A stretch of DNA of 31,041 nucleotides from VGBK01 sp964354255 (GTDB lineage Bacteria; Actinomycetota; Acidimicrobiia; Spongiisociales; UBA11373), in NCBI GenBank assembly GCA_964354255.1, contig CAYGYX010000020.1, positions 1 to 31,041 on the forward strand, written 5' to 3'. The notes under the pieces were generated by a model that was not told the DNA's origin, ran no database searches, and saw nothing but the letters and a program-made list of their open reading frames with translations. Made by a program: the position numbers and the translations under genes. Positions 15,731 to 22,736 of the stretch are shown here, one piece after another. Numbering within the stretch: position 1 is the stretch's first letter; every line of letters begins with the position of its first letter.

Positions 15731-17794
15731 ATGCCCCCGGCCGGTGACCCCCGCTTCGACCTCCTGTTCGAGCCGGTGCCGATCGGGCCCCTCGTCGCCC
15801 GCAACCGCTTCTTCCAGGTGCCGCACTGCAACGGCATGGGCTGGCGGGACCCGTCGGCCCTGGCCGCCATGCGGGGCGTCAAGGCCGAAGGGGGATGGGC
15901 GGTGGTTTCCACCGAGGAGGTCTCCATCCACCCGTCGTCGGACCCCACCCCCTTCGTCGAGGGGCGCCTGTGGGACGACGCCGACCTCCCTGCCCACGTA
16001 CAGGTAGTGGAGGCCATCCACGCCCACGGGGCCCTGGCCGCCATCGAACTGGTGCACGGCGGGATGAGCGCCCCCAACTACTACACCCGCCTCGCCCCCA
16101 TGGGCCCCGGCCACCGGGTGCTGGCCAACGACTACTACGCCCCGGTTCAGGCGCGGCGGATGACCCGGGAGGACATTCGCGACTTGCGCCGCTGGCATCG
16201 GGCGGCGGTGGAGCGGTCCCTGGCCGCCGGGTACGACGTCGTCTACGTCTACGCCGGGCACGCCCTCACCACGCTGCAGTTCTTCCTCTCCCCCCGCTAC
16301 AACCAGCGCGACGATGAGTACGGGGGGCCGCTGGAGAACCGGGTACGGCTGCTGCGGGAGGTGCTGGAGGACACCCGTGAGGCGGTGGCAGGGCGGGCGG
16401 CGGTCGCCTGCCGCATCGCGGTGGACGAACTGGCCGGTGACCTGGGAATCGGCCGGGCCGACATCGAGGGGATCCTGGGCATGGTGGGTGAGATCCCCGA
16501 TCTCTGGGACTTCATGGTCGGCAGCTGGGAGGACGACTCCCTGCCCTCCCGATTCGGCCCGGAGGGAGCCCACGAGGAGCGGGTGGCCGGGTTGAAGCAG
16601 CTCACCTCCAAGCCGGTGGTCGGGGTGGGCCGGTTCACCTCGCCCGACACGATGGTGCGCATGGTCCGCCAACGGGTGCTGGACTTCATCGGCGCCGCCC
16701 GCCCGTCCATCGCCGACCCGTTCCTGCCGGCCAAGATCGCCGAGGGCCGGGCCGACGAGATCCGCGAGTGCATCGGCTGCAACATGTGCGTCTCCGGCGA
16801 TTACACGGTGGCGCCGATCCGCTGCACCCAGAACCCATCGATGGGCGAGGAGTGGCGGCGGGGCTGGCACCCGGAGCGGTTCCGCCCGGTTGTCCCGCCC
16901 GAGCGGTTGCTGGTGGTGGGGGCGGGACCGGCCGGCCTGGAGGCAGCTTTGGCCGCGGGCAAGCGCGGCGCCGAGGTGGTGGTGATCGAGGCGCGCCGGG
17001 AGATCGGCGGGCGGGTGGCGCGGGAGGCCCGGCTGCCCGGCCTGGCGGCCTGGCGGCGGGTGCTCGACTACCGGCAGGACCAGATCCGCCGGCTCGCCAA
17101 CGTGCAGGTGTACCTGGAGAGCGCCATGACCGCCGAGGAGATCCTCGAGCACCCCTTCGGGCACATCGCGGTGGCCACCGGATCGACCTGGCGGCGGGAC
17201 GGCGTCGGCTACCGCCATGCGCGGCCGATCGACATCGACCCGTCCCTGGAAGTGCTCACCCCCGACGACCTGATGGACGGGTCGCGACCCGGAGGCCGGC
17301 GGGTCGTGCTGTTCGACGACGACCACTACTACCTGGGCGGGGTGCTGGCCGAACTGCTGGCCGCCGAGGGATACCGGGTGGAGTTGGTCACCCCCGCCGC
17401 CGACGTGTCTGCCTGGACGCACCACACGCTGGAGCAGCACCGCATCGCCGCCCGGCTGCTGGGGATGGGAGTGGAGATCGTCACCCATCAGTCGGTGGAG
17501 CGGATCGGGGCGGGAGGGGTGACCACCGCCTGCGTCTTCAGCGGGCGAACCGCCGAACGGGAGGCGGACGCGGTGGTGCTGGTCACCTCCCGGCTCCCCA
17601 ACGAGCAGCCGGCCCTGGGCCTGCTGGAGCGATGCGGGCGGATGAGCGGCCCCGCTCCTCAGGTGAGAGCGGTGGGGGACGCCTGCGCGCCGGGGACGAT
17701 CGCCGCGGCGGTGTGGGACGGTCGGCGCTTCGCCGAGGAGTTGGAGGGCCCGGACGCCGAGGCGCCGTTCCGGCGTAACGTGCCGGCGCTCTAG
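15731..17794 (+). CDS. Trimethylamine/dimethylamine dehydrogenase-family flavoprotein
   Basis: A 687-residue iron-sulfur flavoprotein of the TMADH/DMADH branch of the Old Yellow Enzyme family. The N-terminal TIM barrel carries QVPHCNGMG, where C33 matches the cysteine that covalently binds FMN (C30 of TMADH), and YVYAGH with the conserved active-site Tyr and His. The 4Fe-4S ligands are CIGCNMC...CTQN. The C-terminal half has an ADP/FAD-type Rossmann motif, VVGAGPAGLEAAL. The enzymes oxidatively demethylate amines to formaldehyde. TMADH Tyr60, part of the substrate aromatic bowl, aligns without gaps to E63 (STEEVSIHP); in DMADH this position is Gln as I recall. The substrate is therefore probably not trimethylamine. 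RRGWHPERF keeps another bowl Trp. Confidence 0.9.
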   Translation: MPPAGDPRFDLLFEPVPIGPLVARNRFFQVPHCNGMGWRDPSALAAMRGVKAEGGWAVVSTEEVSIHPSSDPTPFVEGRLWDDADLPAHVQVVEAIHAHGALAAIELVHGGMSAPNYYTRLAPMGPGHRVLANDYYAPVQARRMTREDIRDLRRWHRAAVERSLAAGYDVVYVYAGHALTTLQFFLSPRYNQRDDEYGGPLENRVRLLREVLEDTREAVAGRAAVACRIAVDELAGDLGIGRADIEGILGMVGEIPDLWDFMVGSWEDDSLPSRFGPEGAHEERVAGLKQLTSKPVVGVGRFTSPDTMVRMVRQRVLDFIGAARPSIADPFLPAKIAEGRADEIRECIGCNMCVSGDYTVAPIRCTQNPSMGEEWRRGWHPERFRPVVPPERLLVVGAGPAGLEAALAAGKRGAEVVVIEARREIGGRVAREARLPGLAAWRRVLDYRQDQIRRLANVQVYLESAMTAEEILEHPFGHIAVATGSTWRRDGVGYRHARPIDIDPSLEVLTPDDLMDGSRPGGRRVVLFDDDHYYLGGVLAELLAAEGYRVELVTPAADVSAWTHHTLEQHRIAARLLGMGVEIVTHQSVERIGAGGVTTACVFSGRTAEREADAVVLVTSRLPNEQPALGLLERCGRMSGPAPQVRAVGDACAPGTIAAAVWDGRRFAEELEGPDAEAPFRRNVPAL

Positions 17795-17804
17795 GTCGGG
17801 GGTT

Positions 17805-17828
17805 CGGCCTACGCCCTGAGGGCGGCCG
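17805..17828. terminator. Hairpin after TMADH-like gene
   Basis: CGCCC-TGA-GGGCG forms the inner stem, extended by CGGC/GCCG across a three-base bulge. It lies 11 bases beyond the stop codon. No U-tract follows. Confidence 0.4.
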
Positions 17829-17907
17829 TCGGGCCGGGTCGGCGCCCCCCGGCTCTCCACCCCGGGCAGGGGGTGAAGGCCGGCGGAGCCCCGCCGGGCG
17901 CGGCTGC

Positions 17908-17913
17908 TACGTT
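17908..17913 (+). promoter_or_regulatory. Candidate -10 box of the threonine aldolase gene
   Basis: TACGTT lies 51 bases before the ATG at 17965. Unlike its neighbours this gene would have a leader, which contains a purine-rich ribosome-binding stretch (GAGAGGACGAGG) ending directly at the ATG. Confidence 0.35.
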
Positions 17914-17964
17914 GGGGCCGGAGGGTCCGGGGGCCCATCGGCGGGGGAGAGGGAGAGGACGAGG

Positions 17965-19026
17965 ATGCCACGGCGACCGATCGACCTGCGCAGCGACACC
18001 GTCACCCGGCCCAGCGCCGGTATGCGCCAGGCGATGTTCGAAGCCGAGGTGGGCGACGACGTGCTGGGCGACGACCCCACCGTCATCCGACTCCAGGAGC
18101 GCACGGCGGCACTGTGCGGCAAGCAGGCGGCGCTCTACTTCCCCTCCGGCACCCAGGCCAACCAGGCGGCGCTGCACGCGCAGACCCGCAGCGGCGATGA
18201 GCTCTTCCTGCACGCCCACGCCCACATCATCTACTACGAGCAGGGCGGGGCGGCGGCGCTGAGCGGCCTGCAGCTGCGCTGCTTCGATTCTCCCGACGGC
18301 ACGCTGGATCCCGACGCCATGGTGGAGCACGTGCACTCGGAGGCGGATCCGCATTGGGCGCCTACCCGGGTCGTCGCCCTGGAGAACACTCACAACCACT
18401 GCGGCGGGCTGGTCTACCCCCTGGAGAAGATGCGGGCGGTACGCGAGTTCTGCGACCGCCACGGGCTGCTGCTCCACCTGGACGGCGCCCGCATCTGGAA
18501 CGCCCACGTGGCCACCGGCGTGCCCCTGGCCGAGATCGCGGCGCCCTGCGATACGGTCAGCGTCTGTCTCTCCAAGGGTCTGGGGGCGCCGGTGGGGTCG
18601 CTGGTGCTCTGCCGCGCCGAGCTGCTCCCGCGGCTCGTCCGGGCCCGCAAGCTGCTGGGCGGCGGTATGCGGCAGGCCGGCATCCTGGCGGCGGCGGGGC
18701 TGTACGCGCTGGAGCGCAACATTGGGCGTATGGCCGAGGATCACCGCCGGGCGCGTAGTCTGGGGGAGCGGCTGGGGCGGGTGCCGGGCCTGCGGGTCGA
18801 TCTGGACAAGGTGCAGACCAACATGGTCTACGCCGACACCCGCGACTCGGGGATGACCGCCGCCGACCTGGTCCGACATCTGGCGGCGGCCGGCGTCTGG
18901 TGCCTGGACGAAGGCCCGTGGACTATCCGCCTGGTCACCCACCTGGATGTGGACGACGCCGACGTCGAGGAAGCCGGTGAACTGACCGCCTCAGTGCTCG
19001 AGCGGCTGGCGACGCACTCGACCTGA
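17965..19026 (+). CDS. Low-specificity L-threonine aldolase family PLP enzyme
   Basis: A 353-residue fold-type I PLP enzyme of the threonine aldolase family, which splits threonine or allo-threonine to glycine and acetaldehyde. The family N-terminus IDLRSDTVTRPS is intact. Other landmarks are GDDVLGDDPTV, the FPSGTQANQAAL loop, the LDGARIWNA motif (Asp contacting the PLP ring) and the Schiff-base lysine K204 in SVCLSKGLGAPVGS. Length and motifs are normal, so the enzyme should be active. A purine-rich site precedes the ATG. It is in the same direction as the TMADH-like gene but separated by 170 bp and a hairpin, so it is probably its own transcript. Confidence 0.93.
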   Translation: MPRRPIDLRSDTVTRPSAGMRQAMFEAEVGDDVLGDDPTVIRLQERTAALCGKQAALYFPSGTQANQAALHAQTRSGDELFLHAHAHIIYYEQGGAAALSGLQLRCFDSPDGTLDPDAMVEHVHSEADPHWAPTRVVALENTHNHCGGLVYPLEKMRAVREFCDRHGLLLHLDGARIWNAHVATGVPLAEIAAPCDTVSVCLSKGLGAPVGSLVLCRAELLPRLVRARKLLGGGMRQAGILAAAGLYALERNIGRMAEDHRRARSLGERLGRVPGLRVDLDKVQTNMVYADTRDSGMTAADLVRHLAAAGVWCLDEGPWTIRLVTHLDVDDADVEEAGELTASVLERLATHST

Positions 19027-19096
19027 CCGCCAGCCTCGTTGGGGCGGCCACGTGTTCCCCAACGGGGCGGCGGCCGCCTAGTTCCACCCGTCTCTC

Positions 19097-19102
19097 TAGT
19101 GT
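19097..19102 (+). promoter_or_regulatory. Leaderless -10 box of the LURP-one-like gene
   Basis: TAGTGT is followed by GGCGGC (six bases) and the ATG at 19109. No ribosome-binding site is seen. Confidence 0.5.
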
Positions 19103-19108
19103 GGCGGC

Positions 19109-19711
19109 ATGACACTCCTCGACCACAACCGCGTCGTTATCAACCAGAAGGCCAAGCTCATCGAGCTGGTCAACGAGTACAAGATCCGCGACGAGAACGG
19201 CGCCGAGATCGGTGTGATCCGCCAGGAGGGCCAGTCGCAGCTGAAGAAGCTGGCCCGCTTCGTCTCCTCCCTCGACCAGTTCATGACCCACCGCCTCGCC
19301 GCCTACGACGCCTCCGGGGCCAAGGTTCTCGAACTGGTCCGGCCCCGCAAGATCGTGAAGTCGGCAGTGGAGGTCGGCGACGGCTCCGGGGCGTCGGTGG
19401 GCACCATCCGCCAGGAGAACGTTTTCGGCAAGATCCGCTTCGGCCTCCACGACGCCGCCGGCCGGAAGCTGGGCGAGATCCGGGCAGAGAACTGGCGGGC
19501 GTGGAACTTCGCCATTGTCGATGAGCGGGGCGCCGAGGTGGGGCGCATCACCAAGACCTGGGAGGGTCTGGCCAAGACTCTCTTCACCACCGCCGACGAC
19601 TATCTGCTCGAGGTCAGCCCATCGCTGAGCGGGCCGCTGCGCCTGCTCGCCTTCGCCTCGGCCGTCGGTGTCGACACTGCCCTCAAACAGGATTCCCGGG
19701 GCCTGGGCTAG
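19109..19711 (+). CDS. LURP-one/phospholipid-scramblase-related protein
   Basis: A 200-residue protein that looks like the LURP-one-related/scramblase (tubby-like C-terminal barrel) family, also found in mycobacteria. Repeated beta-hairpin units of the type EYKIRDENGAEIGVIRQE, GTIRQENVFGKIRF and AIVDERGAEVGRITKTWEG run through its length, and a hydrophobic helix near the C-terminus (LRLLAFASAVGVDTAL) would fill the barrel. No catalytic residues are known for the family, and the role is likely membrane- or lipid-associated. It is transcribed alone, with a hairpin 55 bases downstream. Confidence 0.72.
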   Translation: MTLLDHNRVVINQKAKLIELVNEYKIRDENGAEIGVIRQEGQSQLKKLARFVSSLDQFMTHRLAAYDASGAKVLELVRPRKIVKSAVEVGDGSGASVGTIRQENVFGKIRFGLHDAAGRKLGEIRAENWRAWNFAIVDERGAEVGRITKTWEGLAKTLFTTADDYLLEVSPSLSGPLRLLAFASAVGVDTALKQDSRGLG

Positions 19712-19765
19712 CCCGACCCCGACAAGCGCTCTACGCCCACGGCGAACGGCCGGCCCAGGGTGCGG

Positions 19766-19789
19766 CCGTCGGGTCCAGAGACCCGACGG
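19766..19789. repeat. Perfect 9-bp-stem hairpin of the CGTYGGG family
   Basis: CCGTCGGGT pairs with ACCCGACGG around the loop CCAGAG. It lies 55 bases after the LURP-one-like gene and may also act as its terminator, though no U-tract follows. It is the best-paired member of the dispersed hairpin family. Confidence 0.65.
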
Positions 19790-19824
19790 AACCGCCGTCC
19801 GGGTGGTTTGCCAGACGAGGGACC

Positions 19825-19843
19825 CGTCGGGCGGCGCGCCCGA
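19825..19843. repeat. Second hairpin of the CGTYGGG family in this gap
   Basis: TCGGGCG-GCG-CGCCCGA (19827-19843) is preceded by CG, a 7-bp perfect stem with a 3-base loop. It starts about 60 bp after the previous family member. Confidence 0.6.
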
Positions 19844-19985
19844 TGGCAGGTCGGCCCGGCGTCGGCGCATCGCCGGGGCCCCGTCGGGGACGGTAGCGCC
19901 GGTCGCCGGCCCGGCCGGCCGCAGTTTTCCGAGTCGGCCTCCTGGGGTGACGGGTAGCCTGGGTGTAAGCCGGGGGGCGTCGAAG

Positions 19986-20360
19986 TTCCACCAGATGGTT
20001 GGCCAGCTTGGTCAACGACCAGCGGGTATAGGGGCGGCCCCGCGTCTTAGGCAGGGCCAACGCCACCCGGGCGATCTCCGCTCGGGTCCCAGCATCAAAG
20101 TGCTGGGGCCGCCCCCCCGCCTAGGACGGGGAAGACGACGAGAACCCGTCCCGGTTGAAGCTGTGGATCACCCCCCGCACCCGATCCTCCGACGTGAACC
20201 CGATCTCAGCGATCCGGGCCACCGGATACCCCTGGGCGGCCCACAGGACGATCTGGGCCCGCCGCCAGGTCACGATGTTGCCCGCCCCCCGCCGCACCAT
20301 CCGCAACGGCCGCATCCCCTCCTCATTACTGATCGGCCGCAACCCCAACGGTGTAGCCAC
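19986..20360 (-). pseudogene. IS630-family transposase, N-terminal fragment with amber stop
   Basis: The reading frame starts at a GTG (20360) with an intact GGGAGGTG ribosome-binding site. It begins VATPLGLRPISNEEG and continues through the helix-turn-helix part (TWRRAQIVLWAAQGYPVARIA...FTSEDRVRGVIHSFN). After SSSSPS comes an in-frame TAG (20121-20123), and the same frame then continues AGGRPQHFDAGTRAEIARVAL and RWSLTKLANHLVE before similarity ends. The TAG stands where the family usually has Tyr (RYAGGRP). The catalytic DDE domain is missing. It is therefore a truncated, nonsense-mutated remnant of an element inserted next to the kdp operon. Confidence 0.85.
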
Positions 20361-20730
20361 CGCGCACCTCCCACTACAGGATGCGCCCAACATGCGCGCT
20401 CACCGCGCGGGAACCAAGGACCCCGCCGACCTTTCAAGACGCGGCACCGCAAACACGACCGAGAGGCCGATGCGGTGTCACCCATACACCACGCCCGTGG
20501 ACGTGACCCGATCGCGCCCCGCGCAGGCAGGAGTACCACACCGGGTAGCACTGCTCGGCGAGGCCACTGGCGTGTGGCGGCGCAGTCCTGAGAGGGGCCT
20601 GTGACGCTAAGCATCCCAGAATGTTCCAGCACACCTCGGCGAAAGGTGGTGGGCTCTTCACCGACCTAGGGCCGGGCCCGGACCCGGTGGGTGCCGGCCT
20701 GCTGCTCGCTCGCCACCCTGACCCCGCCGC

Positions 20731-20757
20731 CGGCAAGCCGTCGTGAGGCTTGCCGGG
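20731..20757. terminator. 10-bp-stem hairpin upstream of kdp
   Basis: CCGGCAAGCC pairs perfectly with GGCTTGCCGG around GTCGTGA. No gene ends nearby on either strand. It may insulate kdp from the transposon remnant, terminate a minus-strand transcript, or be part of an unrecognised RNA. Confidence 0.4.
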
Positions 20758-20833
20758 CCGGGGGTGCGGCGGGGACGTCACCACCCGGGTCGGCCGTTAG
20801 GGGGGCATCATGATCGACGGCCGGGGCGTAAGA

Positions 20834-20840
20834 GACCCGT
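20834..20840 (+). promoter_or_regulatory. GACCCGT box upstream of kdp promoter
   Basis: GACCCGT begins exactly 38 bp before the TACGGT -10 hexamer. The same heptamer at the same distance precedes kimA (28625-28631). It is a candidate operator shared by both potassium uptake systems. No E. coli-type KdpE site (T-rich) is present. Confidence 0.35.
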
Positions 20841-20871
20841 CATGGTTCGCCCCCCTGACCCGGCAAAGGCA

Positions 20872-20877
20872 TACGGT
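20872..20877 (+). promoter_or_regulatory. kdp operon -10 box (TACGGT), leaderless architecture
   Basis: TACGGT is followed by six bases (GGGAGG) and a GTG that opens an eight-codon ORF. The block CATACGGTGG is identical upstream of kimA. No clear -35 is found, so an activator may be needed. Confidence 0.55.
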
Positions 20878-20883
20878 GGGAGG

Positions 20884-20910
20884 GTGCCGAGCCCGCAGCT
20901 GGGGGCGTGA
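20884..20910 (+). CDS. Leaderless upstream ORF of the kdp operon (8 codons)
   Basis: The GTG six bases after the -10 box opens an ORF translating as VPSPQLGA and ending in TGA. The next gene's ATG starts one base after that TGA, so ribosomes could reinitiate. The peptide itself has no recognisable function. Placement, not sequence similarity, is the evidence. It could be accidental, but kimA has an equivalent ORF behind the same promoter block. Confidence 0.4.
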   Translation: MPSPQLGA

Positions 20911-20911
20911 G

Positions 20912-20995
20912 ATGGCCGATCTGATTGCGGTGGTAGGGATCCTCGTCGGGTACGTGGTGCTGCTGCTGCTCGTTCGGGCGCTGGAGCGACTGTGA
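20912..20995 (+). CDS. 27-residue single-span membrane microprotein ahead of kdpF
   Basis: This short ORF encodes MADLIAVV at its start and VRALERL at its end, with one uninterrupted hydrophobic helix (about residues 4-21) and a positively charged C-terminal tail. It sits one base after the upstream ORF stop, and its own TGA overlaps the GTG of kdpF (GTGA, 20992-20995). The GGGGG upstream could serve as ribosome-binding site. It is not KdpF, which follows intact. I infer a second small accessory subunit of the Kdp complex, comparable in size to KdpF. Confidence 0.6.
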   Translation: MADLIAVVGILVGYVVLLLLVRALERL

Positions 20996-21081
20996 GCCTC
21001 GCCGATGCCGCCGGCTTGGTGGTGGCCGTGGGCCTCCTGGTCTTCCTGGTGTTGGCCCTGGTCTTTCCAGAGAGGTTCTGA
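20992..21081 (+). CDS. KdpF, small subunit of the K+-transporting ATPase
   Basis: A 29-residue single-span protein starting with GTG and ending FPERF, the typical C-terminus of actinobacterial KdpF. It stabilises the KdpFABC complex by packing against KdpA. Its start overlaps the microprotein stop and its TGA overlaps the kdpA ATG by one base. Size and position immediately before kdpA are diagnostic. Confidence 0.85.
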   Translation: MSLADAAGLVVAVGLLVFLVLALVFPERF

Positions 21082-22736
21082 TGGCGGGCTGGCTGCAACT
21101 CGGGCTGTTGCTGGTCCTTCTGCTGGCGGTGCACCGTCCGCTCGGCGACTACCTGGCCTGGGTCTTCACCTCCCCGCGGCATCTGGCGGTAGAGCGGTGG
21201 TGCTACCGCCTGTGCCGCATCGACCCGGAGGCGGAGCAGACCTGGCGCGGCTATGCGGTTTCCCTGCTCGCCTTCTCTGCAACCTCGGTGTTTCTCCTCT
21301 ACCTCGGTCTGCGGCTGCAGGCCCGCCTCCCTCTGTCCCTGGGGCACGGGGCGGTCCCTCCGGCCCTCGCCTTCAACACCGCCGCCTCCTTCGTCACCAA
21401 CACCAACTGGCAGAACTACTCGGGGGAACAGACCCTCGGCTACGCCGTGCCTATGGCCGGCCTGACCGTGCAGAACTTCCTGTCGGCGGCGGTGGGCCTC
21501 GCGGTCGCCCTCGCTCTGGTACGGGGGTTGACGAGGGCTGGGGCGAGGACGGTGGGCAATTTCTGGGTGGACCTGGTACGGGCCTGCGTCCGCATCCTGC
21601 TCCCCCTCGCCTTCGCCTTCGCCCTACTCCTGGTCTCCCAGGGCGTGGTGCAGAACCTGCACGGGACCCGGGAGGTGGCCACCCTTGCCGGCGGCACTCA
21701 GGTCATCCCCGGGGGCCCGGTCGCCTCCGAGGAGGCCATCAAGGAACTGGGGACCAACGGCGGTGGGTTCTTCAATGCCAACTCGGCGCACCCGTTCGAG
21801 AACCCGACGCCGCTGGCCAACCTCGTGGAGGTCTTCCTGCTGTTGGCTATCCCCTTCTCGCTGACCGGGACGTTCGGGAAGCTGGCTGGGGATCGCCGCC
21901 AGGGCTACGTGATCGCCGTGGTCATGCTGTTGCTCTGGGTGGCCTCGGCCCTGCTCCTGTGGCATTTCGAATCTGCCGGCAACCCCGCCTTCCCCGACGG
22001 GGTGGCGGGCGGGAACATGGTTGGGAAGGAGGTCCGCTTCGGTGTGGCCGGCACCTCCCTGTTCGCCGCCTCGACGACAGGGACCTCTACGGGGGCGGTG
22101 AACGGCTCCATGGACTCACTCACCGCCTTCGGCGGGGCGGTGCCCCTGGTCAACATGATGCTCTCGGAGGTCTCCCCGGGTGGGGTGGGCTCGGGCCTCT
22201 ACGGGATGCTGGTGCTCGCCATCCTCTCCGTGTTCATTGCCGGGCTCATGGTCGGGCGCACGCCTGAGTACCTCGGCAAGAGGATTGAGCCCCGGGAGAT
22301 GAAGTTGGTGACGCTCTACATCCTGGTTGTCCCGGCGGTGGTTCTCATCCTGGCGGCGGTGGCCCTGGCGGTGCCCTCGGCCCGGGCCTCCATCCTCAAC
22401 CCCGGCCCGCACGGCCTCACCGAGGTGCTCTACGCCTTCACCTCGCAGGCGAACAACAACGGGAGCGCCTTCGCCGGGCTCAGCGGCAACACCGCCTTCT
22501 ACAACGTCGCCGGTGGGGCGGCCATGGTTGTGGGACGCTTCGCCACCATCATCCCCGTGCTTGCGCTGGCGGGCTCGCTGGCGGCGAAGCGGCGGGTGCC
22601 GCCCAGCCCGGGCACCTTCCCCACCACGACCCCGCTCTTCGCCGGGCTGCTGGCCGGGGTGATCCTGATCGTCACTGCCCTCGTCTACTTCCCGGCCCTG
22701 TCGCTGGGGCCCATCGTGGAGGGCCTGCCGTGGTGA
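21081..22736 (+). CDS. KdpA, K+-binding channel-like subunit
   Basis: A 551-residue polytopic membrane protein, normal length for KdpA. It forms the selectivity pore of the high-affinity K+ pump. The pore-loop signatures are clear: SFVTNTNWQNYSGE, GTNGGGFFNANSAHPFENPT, GTSTGAVNGSMDS and TSQANNNGSAFAGL. The first base of its ATG is shared with the kdpF stop. The reading frame is intact and the gene should be functional. Confidence 0.97.
   Translation: MAGWLQLGLLLVLLLAVHRPLGDYLAWVFTSPRHLAVERWCYRLCRIDPEAEQTWRGYAVSLLAFSATSVFLLYLGLRLQARLPLSLGHGAVPPALAFNTAASFVTNTNWQNYSGEQTLGYAVPMAGLTVQNFLSAAVGLAVALALVRGLTRAGARTVGNFWVDLVRACVRILLPLAFAFALLLVSQGVVQNLHGTREVATLAGGTQVIPGGPVASEEAIKELGTNGGGFFNANSAHPFENPTPLANLVEVFLLLAIPFSLTGTFGKLAGDRRQGYVIAVVMLLLWVASALLLWHFESAGNPAFPDGVAGGNMVGKEVRFGVAGTSLFAASTTGTSTGAVNGSMDSLTAFGGAVPLVNMMLSEVSPGGVGSGLYGMLVLAILSVFIAGLMVGRTPEYLGKRIEPREMKLVTLYILVVPAVVLILAAVALAVPSARASILNPGPHGLTEVLYAFTSQANNNGSAFAGLSGNTAFYNVAGGAAMVVGRFATIIPVLALAGSLAAKRRVPPSPGTFPTTTPLFAGLLAGVILIVTALVYFPALSLGPIVEGLPW

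Larger units (their letters stand above)
19712..20871. other. 1.2-kb non-coding island with decayed IS630 piece
   Basis: No intact gene is visible. In order the region holds two CGTYGGG hairpins (19766-19789, 19825-19843), a minus-strand IS630 transposase fragment (19986-20360), and a stretch of unassigned sequence to about 20720 with somewhat lower GC, possibly the outer part of the insertion sequence. A 10-bp-stem hairpin (20731-20757) and the kdp promoter region follow. A 116-codon minus-strand frame at 20434-20784 has no recognisable domain and I do not call it. Confidence 0.6.

Noticed and set aside
15680..17971. Long minus-strand open frame opposite the TMADH-like gene
   Set aside because: The plus strand carries all cofactor motifs of a known family; the antisense frame shows none.
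20434..20784. A 116-codon minus-strand frame near the IS630 remnant
   Set aside because: No ribosome-binding site and no recognisable domain; it crosses the upstream flank of the transposase fragment.
20800..20871. E. coli-type KdpE binding site ahead of kdp
   Set aside because: No T-rich motif of that kind is present; only the GACCCGT box is shared with kimA.
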